A program made the translations under genes and the position numbers. Positions 7,751 to 16,658 of a stretch of 28,823 nucleotides of DNA are shown piece after piece. Position 1 is the first letter of the stretch. Each line of letters starts with the position of its first letter. The notes under the pieces are model-generated. The model saw only the letters and a list, made by a program, of their open reading frames with translations, was not told where the DNA came from and ran no database searches. Source of the stretch: Sedimentisphaera sp050251615 (GTDB lineage Bacteria; Planctomycetota; Phycisphaerae; Sedimentisphaerales; Sedimentisphaeraceae); assembly GCA_050251615.1 (NCBI GenBank), contig JBFWMM010000036.1:1-28823 (forward strand), given 5' to 3'.

Positions 7751-7793
7751 AAAACGAATAAGGCGCAGGAGGCCGAAACCTCTTGCGCCTTAT
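7751..7793 (-). terminator. Rho-independent terminator of the GH31 gene
   Basis: A 15-base stem (7758-7772 with 7779-7793, one G-T pair, loop CCGAAA) stands 23 bases after the GH31 stop codon. On the minus strand it is followed by TTCGTTTTTC. Confidence 0.85.
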
Positions 7794-7815
7794 GTGAGAC
7801 GTGGTTTTGTTTATG

Positions 7816-10479
7816 TTATTTGAACGAAACCTTTACAGTCGTCTTCTGCGGGAAGATAAACAGCGATTTACCCGCGACATCACTCGCCGGCACTTCAATC
7901 TTCACGAAGTCGCCGTCCGCGGCACCACCTTCGGCGATGAACGGCAGGGCGCCTTCGCGCGCTTCAACGAGCTCGAAGTCTGTCTTCTTGCCGTTTACGG
8001 TTACCTTCTTCACATCGCCCTCAACGCCAAGCGGCTTCCTCATGCGGATAGTCCAGCTACGCTTGTCCACAGAGCCTGGGAAATCGCCAACGGCAGAGTT
8101 GATTATGAGCGTAACGTCTTTGCCCTTTGTTTCGCTTTCGATGAGCGTCTTGCGGAACTCGCCGTTGCGGTAGCCGATGCCATCGCCATCATCCTCGTAG
8201 AGAGTGGTCTGAGAGGCGGCGTTTTCAGCGGGGTAAACATCCAGCGTCATTTCGCTCCAGTCCTTCTCGCCTGTATGCTGCATGACCGGTGCAAGAGGCA
8301 GAATCGCGCCGCTGCGTACAAACAACGGAAGCGTTACCATATCCACATCAAGCGTAATGTTCTTCGGGCCGGTAATCGCAGTGCCTGTCCAGAGGTCTGT
8401 CCAGGTGCCCTCGGGAATCCAGATGTTGCGCTTGGCAACGACCTTGTCGATTTTCTTGCGCCCGATGAGCTTGCATACCGCGTCGCCGCCGCGCTCATAG
8501 TATTCAGCACGGATGTCGTATGCCTTGCCCGCGGCAAGGATCTTGTCGGAATACTCGGCAGAGACGCCTTTATCTATCCATTTGTCCAGGATGAGCTCGC
8601 CGTCAACGTACAGCCTGCAACCGTCATCTGATGCGATGCCGAGCTGATACGGCTCGGGGCCGGCGGGGAGCGTGAGTTTGCCGCTCCAGCGAACGCTGAA
8701 GCTGTCTTTGTCGAGAGACTCATCGCAGGTGCCCGTTTGCCAGTCGAAGTTGACGGCTTTGTCTGTGCGGGTCAATTTCGGCTCGCCGGCAAGCTCAATG
8801 CCTGCGAAGTATTCGCCCTTAACGCCATCTTTAAGCCAGCTCTGCGGTACCACAAAGACGGGTTCTGCCGCTTCGTGTACCGGTGCGATGAGTACGTTAT
8901 CGCCGAGAATGTACTGATAGTCGTCCTTGGCTTCTTCGTATTCGGGATAGAGCATATCACAGCGCCTGAGCATCGGAACGCCGGTTTCGTAGTTCTCTCT
9001 TGCCGCCGCGTAGTAAACCGGCAGCAGGCTCATTCTCATCTTCATATAATCCGAAACGACCTGCGTACAGGGCTCAGGATGAGACCACGGGTCGCGCGTG
9101 TAGCTGCGGCCGCAGTGCAGGCGGAAGATCGGGCTGAACGTCGCAAACTCAATCCAGCGGCAGTACTGCTCTGTTGTGAGATGGCCCATGTGTCCGCCGA
9201 CATCTGTGCTTGTGTAGGGGTAAGCCGCGCGTACGCCGGAGTAAACCGCGTTGCGAATTTCTCTGCTGAGGGAGTCAAAATCGCTGTATGTATCGCCAGT
9301 CCACTGGAGCGTGAAGCGATGGTTGGTGATGTTGGGGGCGCGCCTGATCCAGCCGTTGTCGATGCCGTCAACGTTGCTCATGATAATAGCGCGGCGTTCA
9401 GGGTAGTAGTCGCGAGTGATCCAGTCGTAGATGTACGAGCCGAATGATTCCTTGTTGATGCCCGCCGGCGGACGTAAGGCCGTGTGCCAGTTGCGGTCGT
9501 ACCACCATATATCAAGGCCGATGTCGAATAGACCGCGCAGGTTTTCGTTGCGGTAGGTTACCTCGCCTCTGTCGAGAGCCATCGGGGCCTGCGGCTCGGG
9601 GTGGTCGTTGAACATAATACGCACGCCCTTGTTATGTGCGTCTTCGATAAACTGCTCCATATTCGGGAAGAGCTTTTCGTTCACGCCATAGCCGTGCGAT
9701 GCGCCAACGCGCCAGTCCGTATCGACTACAAACACATCCAGCGGAATGTCGTTCTGACGGTAGAGGTCGATTTTGTCGAGAGCTTCCTGCTGCTCGTATG
9801 GGTAGTAGCGGCTGTCCCATCCGCCGAGAGCGTAGAGGGGGATAAGCTCTGTGCGGCCGGTAAGCTCGATGAAATCCTCGCGAAGCCTGTCCACGCAGCC
9901 CTGAGGCAGAAACACATATATGTCAGTAGAATCATTCTTCAAATCCCAGCCGTTGTTTTCCAGGCCTTCGGGAGCAACATTGTATCCGCCGCCCCAGCTT
10001 GTATCAGCGGAGGCAGGCACGTATCTGGGGCTGTCTGCAATCGCCCAACTCACTGGTTTCTCTGCGGGCTCCGGCAGCCAGCGCCTGTTGCTCATAAGCG
10101 CTGCAACGCCTTCTTCGCTCTCAGGATACTCCCAGAGGGTGGAGCCGTCTTTGGCCTTGATAACGGCGCCTGTGAGGTCTTTCGCTCCTGCCGGCAGGCT
10201 GACGCTGAAATCTTTGGTTGTGAGGATGAGCCGGCCTTCTTTTGTACTCTTGCTGTACTTGATATTTTCACCAAGCTTGCGGCTCTGAATGTGGTAAGTG
10301 GGGCGGTCTTCAAAGCCGCCTGGCCCCTTTACTTCCAGCCTGACAACATCTCCGGAGAGTATGTCAACGCGAACATCACCTGTAATTTCCGCCGTCACTG
10401 CCGGATTACAGATGCCGGCTGTCATTGCCGCCAGCAGAACGAATCTGCAAAGCTTCTCTTTGAATGGATTATTTTGCAT
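7816..10479 (-). CDS. Secreted GH31 alpha-glycosidase with an inserted PA14 domain
   Basis: Retaining alpha-glycosidase of family GH31 (alpha-glucosidase/alpha-xylosidase group), 887 residues. I start it at ATG 10479, with AAGGGG seven bases upstream; a GTG two codons earlier overlaps that site. A Sec signal peptide covers about residues 1-30. The N-terminal beta-sandwich reaches about 210; the catalytic barrel follows. The nucleophile is in DIWWYDRNW (Asp328) and the acid/base in WTGDTYSDF (Asp396); DVFVVDTDW and STDVGGHMG are further substrate-site motifs. A PA14 carbohydrate-binding module (about 553-678, with YQLGIASDDGCRLYVDGE) interrupts the C-terminal beta-domain region between the VLIAPV strand and the PEGTWTDLWTG strand. 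Substrate specificity cannot be read from this. It is a single gene with its own terminator, next to the sulfatase gene. Confidence 0.92.
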   Translation of the reverse strand: MQNNPFKEKLCRFVLLAAMTAGICNPAVTAEITGDVRVDILSGDVVRLEVKGPGGFEDRPTYHIQSRKLGENIKYSKSTKEGRLILTTKDFSVSLPAGAKDLTGAVIKAKDGSTLWEYPESEEGVAALMSNRRWLPEPAEKPVSWAIADSPRYVPASADTSWGGGYNVAPEGLENNGWDLKNDSTDIYVFLPQGCVDRLREDFIELTGRTELIPLYALGGWDSRYYPYEQQEALDKIDLYRQNDIPLDVFVVDTDWRVGASHGYGVNEKLFPNMEQFIEDAHNKGVRIMFNDHPEPQAPMALDRGEVTYRNENLRGLFDIGLDIWWYDRNWHTALRPPAGINKESFGSYIYDWITRDYYPERRAIIMSNVDGIDNGWIRRAPNITNHRFTLQWTGDTYSDFDSLSREIRNAVYSGVRAAYPYTSTDVGGHMGHLTTEQYCRWIEFATFSPIFRLHCGRSYTRDPWSHPEPCTQVVSDYMKMRMSLLPVYYAAARENYETGVPMLRRCDMLYPEYEEAKDDYQYILGDNVLIAPVHEAAEPVFVVPQSWLKDGVKGEYFAGIELAGEPKLTRTDKAVNFDWQTGTCDESLDKDSFSVRWSGKLTLPAGPEPYQLGIASDDGCRLYVDGELILDKWIDKGVSAEYSDKILAAGKAYDIRAEYYERGGDAVCKLIGRKKIDKVVAKRNIWIPEGTWTDLWTGTAITGPKNITLDVDMVTLPLFVRSGAILPLAPVMQHTGEKDWSEMTLDVYPAENAASQTTLYEDDGDGIGYRNGEFRKTLIESETKGKDVTLIINSAVGDFPGSVDKRSWTIRMRKPLGVEGDVKKVTVNGKKTDFELVEAREGALPFIAEGGAADGDFVKIEVPASDVAGKSLFIFPQKTTVKVSFK

Positions 10480-10690
10480 AATCACCCCTTATTTAAACGA
10501 ATAAGTTTATTGAACACTAATCAGCATTTTTGCTGCTCGCATATCTGTTCTTGAACGGCCCTCTGAAAATTGTAAGTGAAAAATAAAAAAGTTTGTCTGC
10601 CCGATTTGCTCCAGGCTAAGAAAACCTATTCTATGCGTTCAAAACGATATTTCAACAGCAATTAGGGGGGGGTGAGGCGCAGCTGACGCC

Positions 10691-10718
10691 TTGCCAAACG
10701 GCGCGGAGAGTCTATAAT
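10691..10718 (+). promoter_or_regulatory. Promoter of the MFS transporter gene
   Basis: TTGCCA (10691-10696) and a perfect TATAAT (10713-10718) are separated by 16 bases. The expected start of transcription, near 10725, lies almost on the upstream in-frame ATG at 10728, which supports the second ATG at 10752 as the true start. Confidence 0.75.
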
Positions 10719-10751
10719 GGCCGCTTTATGGTTGAGTGGGGAAAGTCACCA

Positions 10752-11939
10752 ATGAAAAATAAGTCCATATACACAATCTTTCTCGGTCTTATCGCTGCGG
10801 TCCCTGCGATGGCTACCGATATGTACCTCGCCGCTATCCCGCATATCGCGGTGGAGTGGGGCGTTGAGAAATCTCTCATAAACCTTTCGCTCGTGCTGTG
10901 GTTTGCGGCGTACGGAATTGCACTGCTTATATGGGGCGGCTTCTCGGACAGATTCGGCAGGCGCCCGATACTGCTTGCCGGCTTGACGAGCTTCATTCTG
11001 GCGAGCCTGCTCTGCTCGTTCTCACAAAACGCGTTTCATTTCATAGCCGCCCGCATTCTTCAGGGCATCGGGGCGGCGGGGTCATCCGCGTTGGTTCTCG
11101 CTATTGCGCGCGATTGCTTTGATGGCAAGGAGCGACAGAAGGTTCTGGCGTGGATCGGCATCATTCTCGGCATAACGCCAATGGTTGCGCCGTTTCTGGG
11201 CACTTTGATATTGAAGTATGGTAGCTGGCGCATAATTTTCCTCGCACAGGCACTGCTCAGCGGCATTTCGCTTGTGATGACTTTTAAGATTTATTCCGAA
11301 ACTGCCAAATCGCTTGACAGCGGCGGCTTTCTGAGCATGCTTGGCCGTTATGTGAGGTTGTCGAAAAATACCAACTTTATGCTTGCCAACGGGACTGTCG
11401 GGCTTATCAACCCGCCATATTACGGTTTTATCGCTTTTTCCGCCACCGCCTATATCCTCCATTTCGGGATGAGCGAACAGCGCTTTGCGATAATGTTCGG
11501 CGCCAACGCGCTATGCGCTATTACGGGCTCAGCAGTGTGTGCGCGTCTTGTGAAGTATTTCAGCGAGTACCTCCTTACCTCAATCGCCCTTGTCGGTTGC
11601 CTGCTCGGCGGGCTTGTTCTGCTCTTTATGGGTGAGCCGAAATGGCCGGTATTCTTCGCGGGTATGGCAATCTATACGTTTTCCATTGGGCTCAGTCGCC
11701 CGCTTATCAACCATATCATAATCACACAAGTCAATCGCGACATCGGCGCGGCATCTTCGGGGGTGGTATGTTATCAGTTTATCGCAGGTGCTACGGGAAT
11801 GTACCTCGCCGAGTACCAATGGCACAGCCCGTTTCTTGCGTTCGGTTTGATGGCGACTATCTGCCCGCTTACTGTGCTGCTCATCTGGCCCGCGTTGCTC
11901 AGACGAATCATACCGGCGCGCAACATGCAGGGCGATTAA
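10752..11939 (+). CDS. MFS drug-resistance transporter, Bcr/CflA type
   Basis: Inner-membrane proton-driven exporter of 395 residues with about 12 hydrophobic helices. The Bcr/CflA mark ATDMYLAAIP lies in helix 1 (residues 21-30), and the MFS motif A GGFSDRFGRRP follows helix 2 (62-72). The ATG at 10752 is preferred over the one 24 bases earlier because GGGGAAAG precedes it by seven bases and because the promoter -10 box leaves no room for a leader before the earlier ATG. Proteins of this group export chloramphenicol, bicyclomycin, sulfonamides or natural metabolites; which applies here is unknown. It is divergent from the GH31 gene and appears to be a single-gene unit. Confidence 0.85.
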   Translation: MKNKSIYTIFLGLIAAVPAMATDMYLAAIPHIAVEWGVEKSLINLSLVLWFAAYGIALLIWGGFSDRFGRRPILLAGLTSFILASLLCSFSQNAFHFIAARILQGIGAAGSSALVLAIARDCFDGKERQKVLAWIGIILGITPMVAPFLGTLILKYGSWRIIFLAQALLSGISLVMTFKIYSETAKSLDSGGFLSMLGRYVRLSKNTNFMLANGTVGLINPPYYGFIAFSATAYILHFGMSEQRFAIMFGANALCAITGSAVCARLVKYFSEYLLTSIALVGCLLGGLVLLFMGEPKWPVFFAGMAIYTFSIGLSRPLINHIIITQVNRDIGAASSGVVCYQFIAGATGMYLAEYQWHSPFLAFGLMATICPLTVLLIWPALLRRIIPARNMQGD

Positions 11940-12548
11940 AAATAGCAATAAGCTTTAAGGATTGCTTTGCAGGGATTGCCACCTCATTCTGTCAATTCTG
12001 TTTACCCCGTCTGATTATTATTCAGTTTCAGTGCGTTTGTCATCCGCTCCATACGCTCGCACCAGCTTGTTGCTGTCGCGGTTCTGATTGTCATTACAAC
12101 GCGCAATATATGTGAACGTTTGCGTAACATTAGCAGGGCGCTCGCGCGCCNNNNNNNNNNNNNNNNNNNNNNNNNNNNNNNNNNNNNNNNNNNNNNNNNN
12201 NNNNNNNNNNNNNNNNNNNNNNNNNNNNNNNNNNNNNNNNNNNNNNNNNNCCGCTGTTTTATTCAACGCCTACGCAACCGCCAATTGATGCTGGTGAAGT
12301 CAAACCGACATGTAGGCGCGCGGTTTTTTTGGCCGATATCGGAAGACACACTTTACGAGGTCATTCGCGAGGCAAGCGTCCACCGCGTTGTTTACATTGA
12401 TATTAATTAATTACTCTGTTTTGCTCTTGATAATCCTAAATAGACAGTTAAAGTATATGTATGGTTGATTTTCCGTTCAATCGGGCCTGTATGCGGTGAT
12501 GTTCGGGATTGGAATAAAATTAATACTTATTTTATTAAAGTTGATTCA
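11940..12548. other. Intergenic stretch with a 100-N assembly gap
   Basis: No convincing complete gene lies between the MFS gene and the DUF481 gene. Positions 12151-12250 are Ns, so sequence of unknown length is missing. The left edge of the gap is GC-rich (GGGCGCTCGCGCGCC), a likely cause of the break. A weak inverted repeat AGCAAT/ATTGCT (11944-11967) follows the MFS stop and could end transcription. On the right side one frame (12252-12410) stays open into the gap. The last 130 bases before the DUF481 gene are AT-rich and probably hold its promoter. Confidence 0.8.
12252..12410 (+). CDS. Possible 3' fragment of a gene broken by the assembly gap
   Basis: From the right edge of the gap one plus-strand frame is open for 52 codons and ends in TAA at 12408. 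Its product (RCFIQRLRNRQ ... FFWPISEDTLYEV ... HRVVYIDIN) has a protein-like composition and codon use similar to its neighbours. I recognise no family. It may be the end of a gene whose start is missing, or chance. Confidence 0.25.
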   Translation, partial: RCFIQRLRNRQLMLVKSNRHVGARFFWPISEDTLYEVIREASVHRVVYIDIN

Positions 12549-13556
12549 GTGAGAAATTTAATTTGTGCAATCATAATACTGGTTTTGTCGCCCTTGCTTT
12601 ATGCGGATGTTATCTATCTTTCAAACGGCGACAGGCTCACAGGCGATATCAAGACTATGATAAACGGAAGTATGGTTTTGGACTCGGCGCTTGCAGGCGA
12701 GATAACCATTGCGCTGGAGAATGTTTCTTCTTTTGAGACTGAGGCGCCCATCGAGTTGCATCTCGCCGACGGCAGTAAGCTGAATCAGCCCGTGAGCAAG
12801 TCTTCAGACGGCTCAATCGAGACAAAAGAAACTGATTTGCTAAAAGCTCAGAAAGTCAGCATCAGCTCAATATCCGCGGTCAATCCGCCCGCTCCGGAAG
12901 TTCCACGGTGGAAAGGTGATATAGTTGGCGGTGTAACGGTGAGCAACGGCAACACCGAGAAAAAGACGTATAACTTCAGCGCAAAAGCCTCAAAGAGGAC
13001 AGAGTTTGACAGATTATCACTCTCTGCCGACCTCGGCAAAAGCGAAGAGCAGGAAGATACGACCGAGAACTGGTGGAAAACGAAGGCGAAGTACGATTAC
13101 TTCTTGAGTAAGAAGCTCTATTCTTATCTGGATGGCAGATACGAAACGGACAAGATTGCCAACCTCGAAAGGCGCATCCTGATTGGCGGCGGTTTCGGTT
13201 ATCAGTGGATTGAATCTGACGAAATGAATTTCAACAGCGATCTCGGTGTCGCGTCAAGGTATGAGAAGTTTGAAAACGATCCGGATGCAAGCTCAGAATT
13301 TTCCGGTCAGTTGGGGTACTACTTTGACTGCCGTTTGTCGAAAAATCTCAATTTTGTTAACGAGCTTACGCTTTACCCGAGCTTTGAAAACATCAGCGAT
13401 GAGTACTATGTTTCAACTTACGCCCAGCTCAAGTACCAGCTTAATGAAAGTATGTTTATGAGCTTCAAAACCATCCTCGATTACGATAAGTCGCCTGCTC
13501 CGAGCACAGAAGCGTCCGATACGAAGTATATCTTCGGCGTAGGAATGAGCTTCTGA
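12549..13556 (+). CDS. DUF481 (YdiY-like) outer-membrane beta-barrel protein
   Basis: A 335-residue exported protein. The reading frame extends upstream to an ATG at 12465, but the signal peptide (VRNLICAIIILVLSPLLYADV) starts exactly at the GTG at 12549, so I place the start there; no strong Shine-Dalgarno sequence supports either. After the signal comes a short domain with LSNGDRLTGDI, which DUF481 proteins of this layout often carry, to about residue 110. The rest (about 120-335) is a chain of amphipathic beta strands (GDIVGGVTVSNGNTEKKTYNFSA, LYSYLDGRYETDKIANLERR, IFGVGMSF) ending in Phe, the pattern of a DUF481 barrel whose last strand is read by the BAM machinery. The family member YdiY of E. 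coli is acid-inducible, but its job is unknown. Confidence 0.75.
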   Translation: MRNLICAIIILVLSPLLYADVIYLSNGDRLTGDIKTMINGSMVLDSALAGEITIALENVSSFETEAPIELHLADGSKLNQPVSKSSDGSIETKETDLLKAQKVSISSISAVNPPAPEVPRWKGDIVGGVTVSNGNTEKKTYNFSAKASKRTEFDRLSLSADLGKSEEQEDTTENWWKTKAKYDYFLSKKLYSYLDGRYETDKIANLERRILIGGGFGYQWIESDEMNFNSDLGVASRYEKFENDPDASSEFSGQLGYYFDCRLSKNLNFVNELTLYPSFENISDEYYVSTYAQLKYQLNESMFMSFKTILDYDKSPAPSTEASDTKYIFGVGMSF

Positions 13557-13813
13557 TAAGAATGTGGGCTCTGCCGGCACAGCGGTTTGTAAACAATAGA
13601 AAATGACAGATTTAAGTTTCAAATAATCTTCGTGTCCCCGGTGTGCTTTGTGGTTTGTAAATCCTTGAGCGCTAAGCTGCGATTTATAAAAGTATGCCTG
13701 CGTAAATTATTTCGGTTTTTTATGTAGAATCTGCCGCGATAACCATTATCCTATTGCTGTATGGTCACAGAAGGGTTGGCCTGCTAAGTGAACTTTTTGT
13801 AAGGATTATTGTT

Positions 13814-14833
13814 ATGTCTAAAAAAAATGTATTTGTATTAGTTCTGGTGGTTGCCACGGCGTTTTTCTTTCTCGGAAGAATGCAGGTGGGCAAGGCCATT
13901 GACACCGAGGCGCGCAAGACCGTTGACAACTTCTTTGCGGAGATTGAGAAGGTTTGTGATGTTGACTATGAGAACGTTAAAACCTCTGTCGCTGATAAGA
14001 GCACCACGGTTACCGGTGTTACCGTTAAGACGCTTTTGGGGAATATCGCTGTTGATAAAGTAACCTTCAGCAACTACAAAGAAGGCATAACGGTAAAGGA
14101 TTATTTCGGCAACGATAAGGAAGTGCCCGAGTCGATAGATGTGAGTGTTGAAGGGATTATCTTCAACACAGGTGGAATGCTCAACAAGCTGTTGGAGATG
14201 CCGCAGATTGCGCAGGGCATGGGGCCTGAGCAGATTGCCGCTCTGACGAACGCGCTTGATGCGCTCGGTATCAGCGAAGAACTGGTTATTGATTATGATC
14301 AGTCGAGCAAGTTCGATTTCGATAAAAACACTATGGACGTTAACCTGACCATTACCCTGCGCGGTCTTGTTTCGATTGAAGAACAGGTCAGCCTGGCCGA
14401 GTTTGACCTCGAAAAGCTCTCCACGATCAAACAGGGCGTTGCCTATAATCCCGCAGACCCTGCTTCAATGGAGGCACTGGAGCCGGTGATGGACATCATA
14501 ATCGGAAATTGCAGCGTTACGCTGATAGACAATTCGCTCGTAGAGAGGGTTATAAAGCTCTCCGCCGACAATTCCAATACGAGCCCCGAAGATGTCAAGG
14601 CGCAAATGAAGCAGGCGTTCAGCGCAGCTGATGCAGATGAGGCGCCACAGTTTGCAAAGGATCTGGCAAAAGCTATGTTGAATGTCCTCGATGGCAAGTC
14701 GGACAGGTTAACCGTGAACCTGAAACCCGAAGAGGGTATGTCTATTATGCGTCTTGTCGAGCTGGGCGAGTCAAAGGATGAAGAAGCAGTGCTGAACAGT
14801 CTCGGTATCAGCGTTGTACTGGAGCAGGACTGA
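13814..14833 (+). CDS. Membrane-anchored periplasmic protein of unknown function
   Basis: A 339-residue protein. ATG 13814 is chosen because AAGGAT stands nine bases upstream and the hydrophobic anchor (MSKKNVFVLVLVVATAFFFLG) starts there. No cleavage site is obvious, so it probably stays as an N-terminal anchor with the rest outside the cytoplasm. The first 150 residues read as a beta-rich domain (TVTGVTVKTLLGNIAVDKVTF, ESIDVSVEGIIFNTGG) and the region from about 165 alternates similar strands with helices; the two halves may be diverged repeats, as in DUF945/YdgA-like or AsmA-like lipid-associated proteins. I cannot name the family. It ends five bases before the LolD-like ATPase gene, so the two are very likely co-expressed, and a role in the same envelope transport step is a fair guess. 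Confidence 0.65.
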   Translation: MSKKNVFVLVLVVATAFFFLGRMQVGKAIDTEARKTVDNFFAEIEKVCDVDYENVKTSVADKSTTVTGVTVKTLLGNIAVDKVTFSNYKEGITVKDYFGNDKEVPESIDVSVEGIIFNTGGMLNKLLEMPQIAQGMGPEQIAALTNALDALGISEELVIDYDQSSKFDFDKNTMDVNLTITLRGLVSIEEQVSLAEFDLEKLSTIKQGVAYNPADPASMEALEPVMDIIIGNCSVTLIDNSLVERVIKLSADNSNTSPEDVKAQMKQAFSAADADEAPQFAKDLAKAMLNVLDGKSDRLTVNLKPEEGMSIMRLVELGESKDEEAVLNSLGISVVLEQD

Positions 14834-14838
14834 ACTAA

Positions 14839-15525
14839 ATGGGCGAAATCATATCCTGTAAAGATTTGCGTAAAACTTACAAACTCGGTGCCTCTAATCT
14901 GAATGTGCTCAAGGGCGTCGATCTTTCTGTTCAAGAGAGTGAGTTTGTAGCGATTGTCGGGGCGAGCGGCTCGGGCAAGAGTACGCTTCTGCACATCCTC
15001 GGCGCGCTGGATAAGCCTGATGAGGGAAATGTGCTGTTTCGTGGCGAAGACATCACCCGCACCGGCGCCGGAAAGACGGATCGCTACCGGAACAGGAGCA
15101 TCGGCTTTGTGTTCCAGTTTTATCACCTCATCGAGGAGCTGAACGTCCTTGAGAACATAATGATGCCCGCCATGGCAGGCAGGTCTGTTCTCGGCTGGCT
15201 TTCAGTACGCCACGGATTCACGCAGCGCGCAAAAGAGCTCGCAGGCCGCCTCGGCCTTACAGAACGCCTCAACCACCGACCATCGCAGCTCTCAGGCGGA
15301 GAAAGGCAGAGAGTGGCGATAGGCAGGGCGCTTATAAATTCCCCCGATATCCTCCTTGCCGACGAGCCGACAGGCAATCTCGACTGGCCCACAGGCATCG
15401 AGATACTCAAGATTCTGCGCGAATTTCACGTAGCCGGCCAGACAATAATCCTCGTTACGCACGATGAGCGCATCGCCGCGATGGCCGACCGTACAATCAC
15501 CATAAGAGACGGAGAGATTGTTTGA
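14839..15525 (+). CDS. LolD/MacB/FtsE-type ABC transporter ATP-binding protein
   Basis: A 228-residue ATPase of the lipoprotein-release/MacB class. Walker A is GASGSGKST (41-49), Q-loop Gln93 is in VFQFYHL, the signature is LSGGERQ (151-157), Walker B ILLADE (171-176) and the switch His208. The YHLIEELNVLENIMMP segment is the usual LolD pattern. Compared with LolD it has an insert near residues 115-128 (RSVLGWLSVRHGF). No permease (LolC/LolE or MacB-like FtsX) lies beside it: the gene before encodes an anchored periplasmic protein and ruvC follows with a four-base overlap (TTGA). Such ATPases need a membrane partner, which must be elsewhere. It starts five bases after the upstream stop. Confidence 0.88.
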   Translation: MGEIISCKDLRKTYKLGASNLNVLKGVDLSVQESEFVAIVGASGSGKSTLLHILGALDKPDEGNVLFRGEDITRTGAGKTDRYRNRSIGFVFQFYHLIEELNVLENIMMPAMAGRSVLGWLSVRHGFTQRAKELAGRLGLTERLNHRPSQLSGGERQRVAIGRALINSPDILLADEPTGNLDWPTGIEILKILREFHVAGQTIILVTHDERIAAMADRTITIRDGEIV

Positions 15526-16016
15526 AGGTGCTCGGGATAGACCCGGGGCTTCGGGTGTGCGGGTATGCGCTGATTGAAAGCACAACGCTCGATATGCGCC
15601 TTGTTGAGGCGGGGGCCGTGCGCATCAAGACAACTATCCCGCTGGAGAAGCGCCTGCTGCAAATATCAGAGGACCTTTCCGAACTGATTGAAACGCTATC
15701 ACCTGATGTGATGAGCGTTGAGAAGCTTTATTCGCATTACAAACACCCGCGCACAAGCATCCTGATGGGGCATGCGCGCGGTGTGATACTGCTTGAAGCG
15801 GGCAGGCGTGATGTGCAGGTGGAGGAGTACGCGGCAACGCGAATCAAGAAATCGCTAACAGGCAACGGCCACGCCTCCAAGCGGCAGATGCAGCTTGCGA
15901 TACAGTCTGTGCTGGGGCTTGCGGAAGTGCCCGAGCCTGCGGATGTCGCAGATGCCTGTGCTATCGCGATGTGCTGCGCGAACGAAAGACGTTTTTCAAA
16001 CGAAGTTATTGAGTGA
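15522..16016 (+). CDS. ruvC: Crossover junction endodeoxyribonuclease RuvC
   Basis: Holliday-junction resolvase, 164 residues, near the usual 160-175. It cuts junctions made by recombination, working with RuvAB. The product starts MKVLGIDPGLRVCGYALI; catalytic acids are Asp7, Glu67 (in SVEKLYSHYKHP), Asp141 and Asp144 (in DVADACAIA). The start codon is TTG at 15522, overlapping the TGA of the ABC ATPase gene, with GGAGAG upstream inside that gene; coupled translation is likely. ruvA and ruvB are not in the window. Confidence 0.95.
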   Translation: MKVLGIDPGLRVCGYALIESTTLDMRLVEAGAVRIKTTIPLEKRLLQISEDLSELIETLSPDVMSVEKLYSHYKHPRTSILMGHARGVILLEAGRRDVQVEEYAATRIKKSLTGNGHASKRQMQLAIQSVLGLAEVPEPADVADACAIAMCCANERRFSNEVIE

Positions 16017-16071
16017 AACAGGCACAAAATTTGAATACAGGCTATGAAACATTTTGCAGGATTAAGATAAA

Positions 16072-16611
16072 ATGATAACTACTGAAAATTCAGCTCTTGT
16101 CGTAATTGATGTGCAGGAAAAGCTTACGGCTGTGATGAACGGCCGAGAAGGGTTCGTGAAGGCGGCTGTAATGCTGGCGGAGGGCGCGGGGATTCTGGGC
16201 CTGCCTGTAATCAACTGCCGGCAATACCCCGAGCGGCTTGGCGATACAATCAGCGAGCTTCGCGAGAAAATCGACCCGTTCGCGCAAATCGATAAGAAGT
16301 GTTTCTCTGCTTACAAGAGTGAGCAATTCGTAACGGCATTGAAGGATAGCGGTGCAGACTACTGTATCATCTGCGGCATCGAGAGCCATATCTGCGTCTG
16401 CCAGACCGTAATCGATTTGATACGCAATAATTACAAGTGCTATGTTGTAGCCGAGGCGGTTTCTTCGCGAGCTGCTGAAAATACGGAAATTGCACTGCAA
16501 AGGATGCGGCAGTGCGGTGCACAGATAGTGAGCGCGGAGATGGTGTTGTTTGAGATGCTTGAAAGCAGTGAACATCACGGGTTTAAGGACATATCGAAGC
16601 TGATCAGGTAA
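16072..16611 (+). CDS. Isochorismatase-family cysteine hydrolase
   Basis: A 179-residue single-domain hydrolase of the isochorismatase/nicotinamidase superfamily. The triad is Asp13 (VVIDVQ), Lys76 (IDKKCFSAY) and Cys108 (GIESHICV). The cis-peptide region IESH is the usual one. Close relatives include YcaC-like hydrolases and other uncharacterised members; nicotinamidase is less likely because I do not see its DxHxxxH metal site. The substrate is therefore open. AGGA stands eight bases before the ATG. It lies 55 bases after ruvC and may be its operon partner. Confidence 0.85.
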   Translation: MITTENSALVVIDVQEKLTAVMNGREGFVKAAVMLAEGAGILGLPVINCRQYPERLGDTISELREKIDPFAQIDKKCFSAYKSEQFVTALKDSGADYCIICGIESHICVCQTVIDLIRNNYKCYVVAEAVSSRAAENTEIALQRMRQCGAQIVSAEMVLFEMLESSEHHGFKDISKLIR

Positions 16612-16658
16612 TCTGCGTAAATGGAGCTTGTTCCCTGCATCCGGCACCAACTAACTAC

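Noticed and set aside
12018..12266. A minus-strand frame across the gap
   Set aside because: Most of it is Ns and the readable part has no recognisable domain or consistent frame signal.
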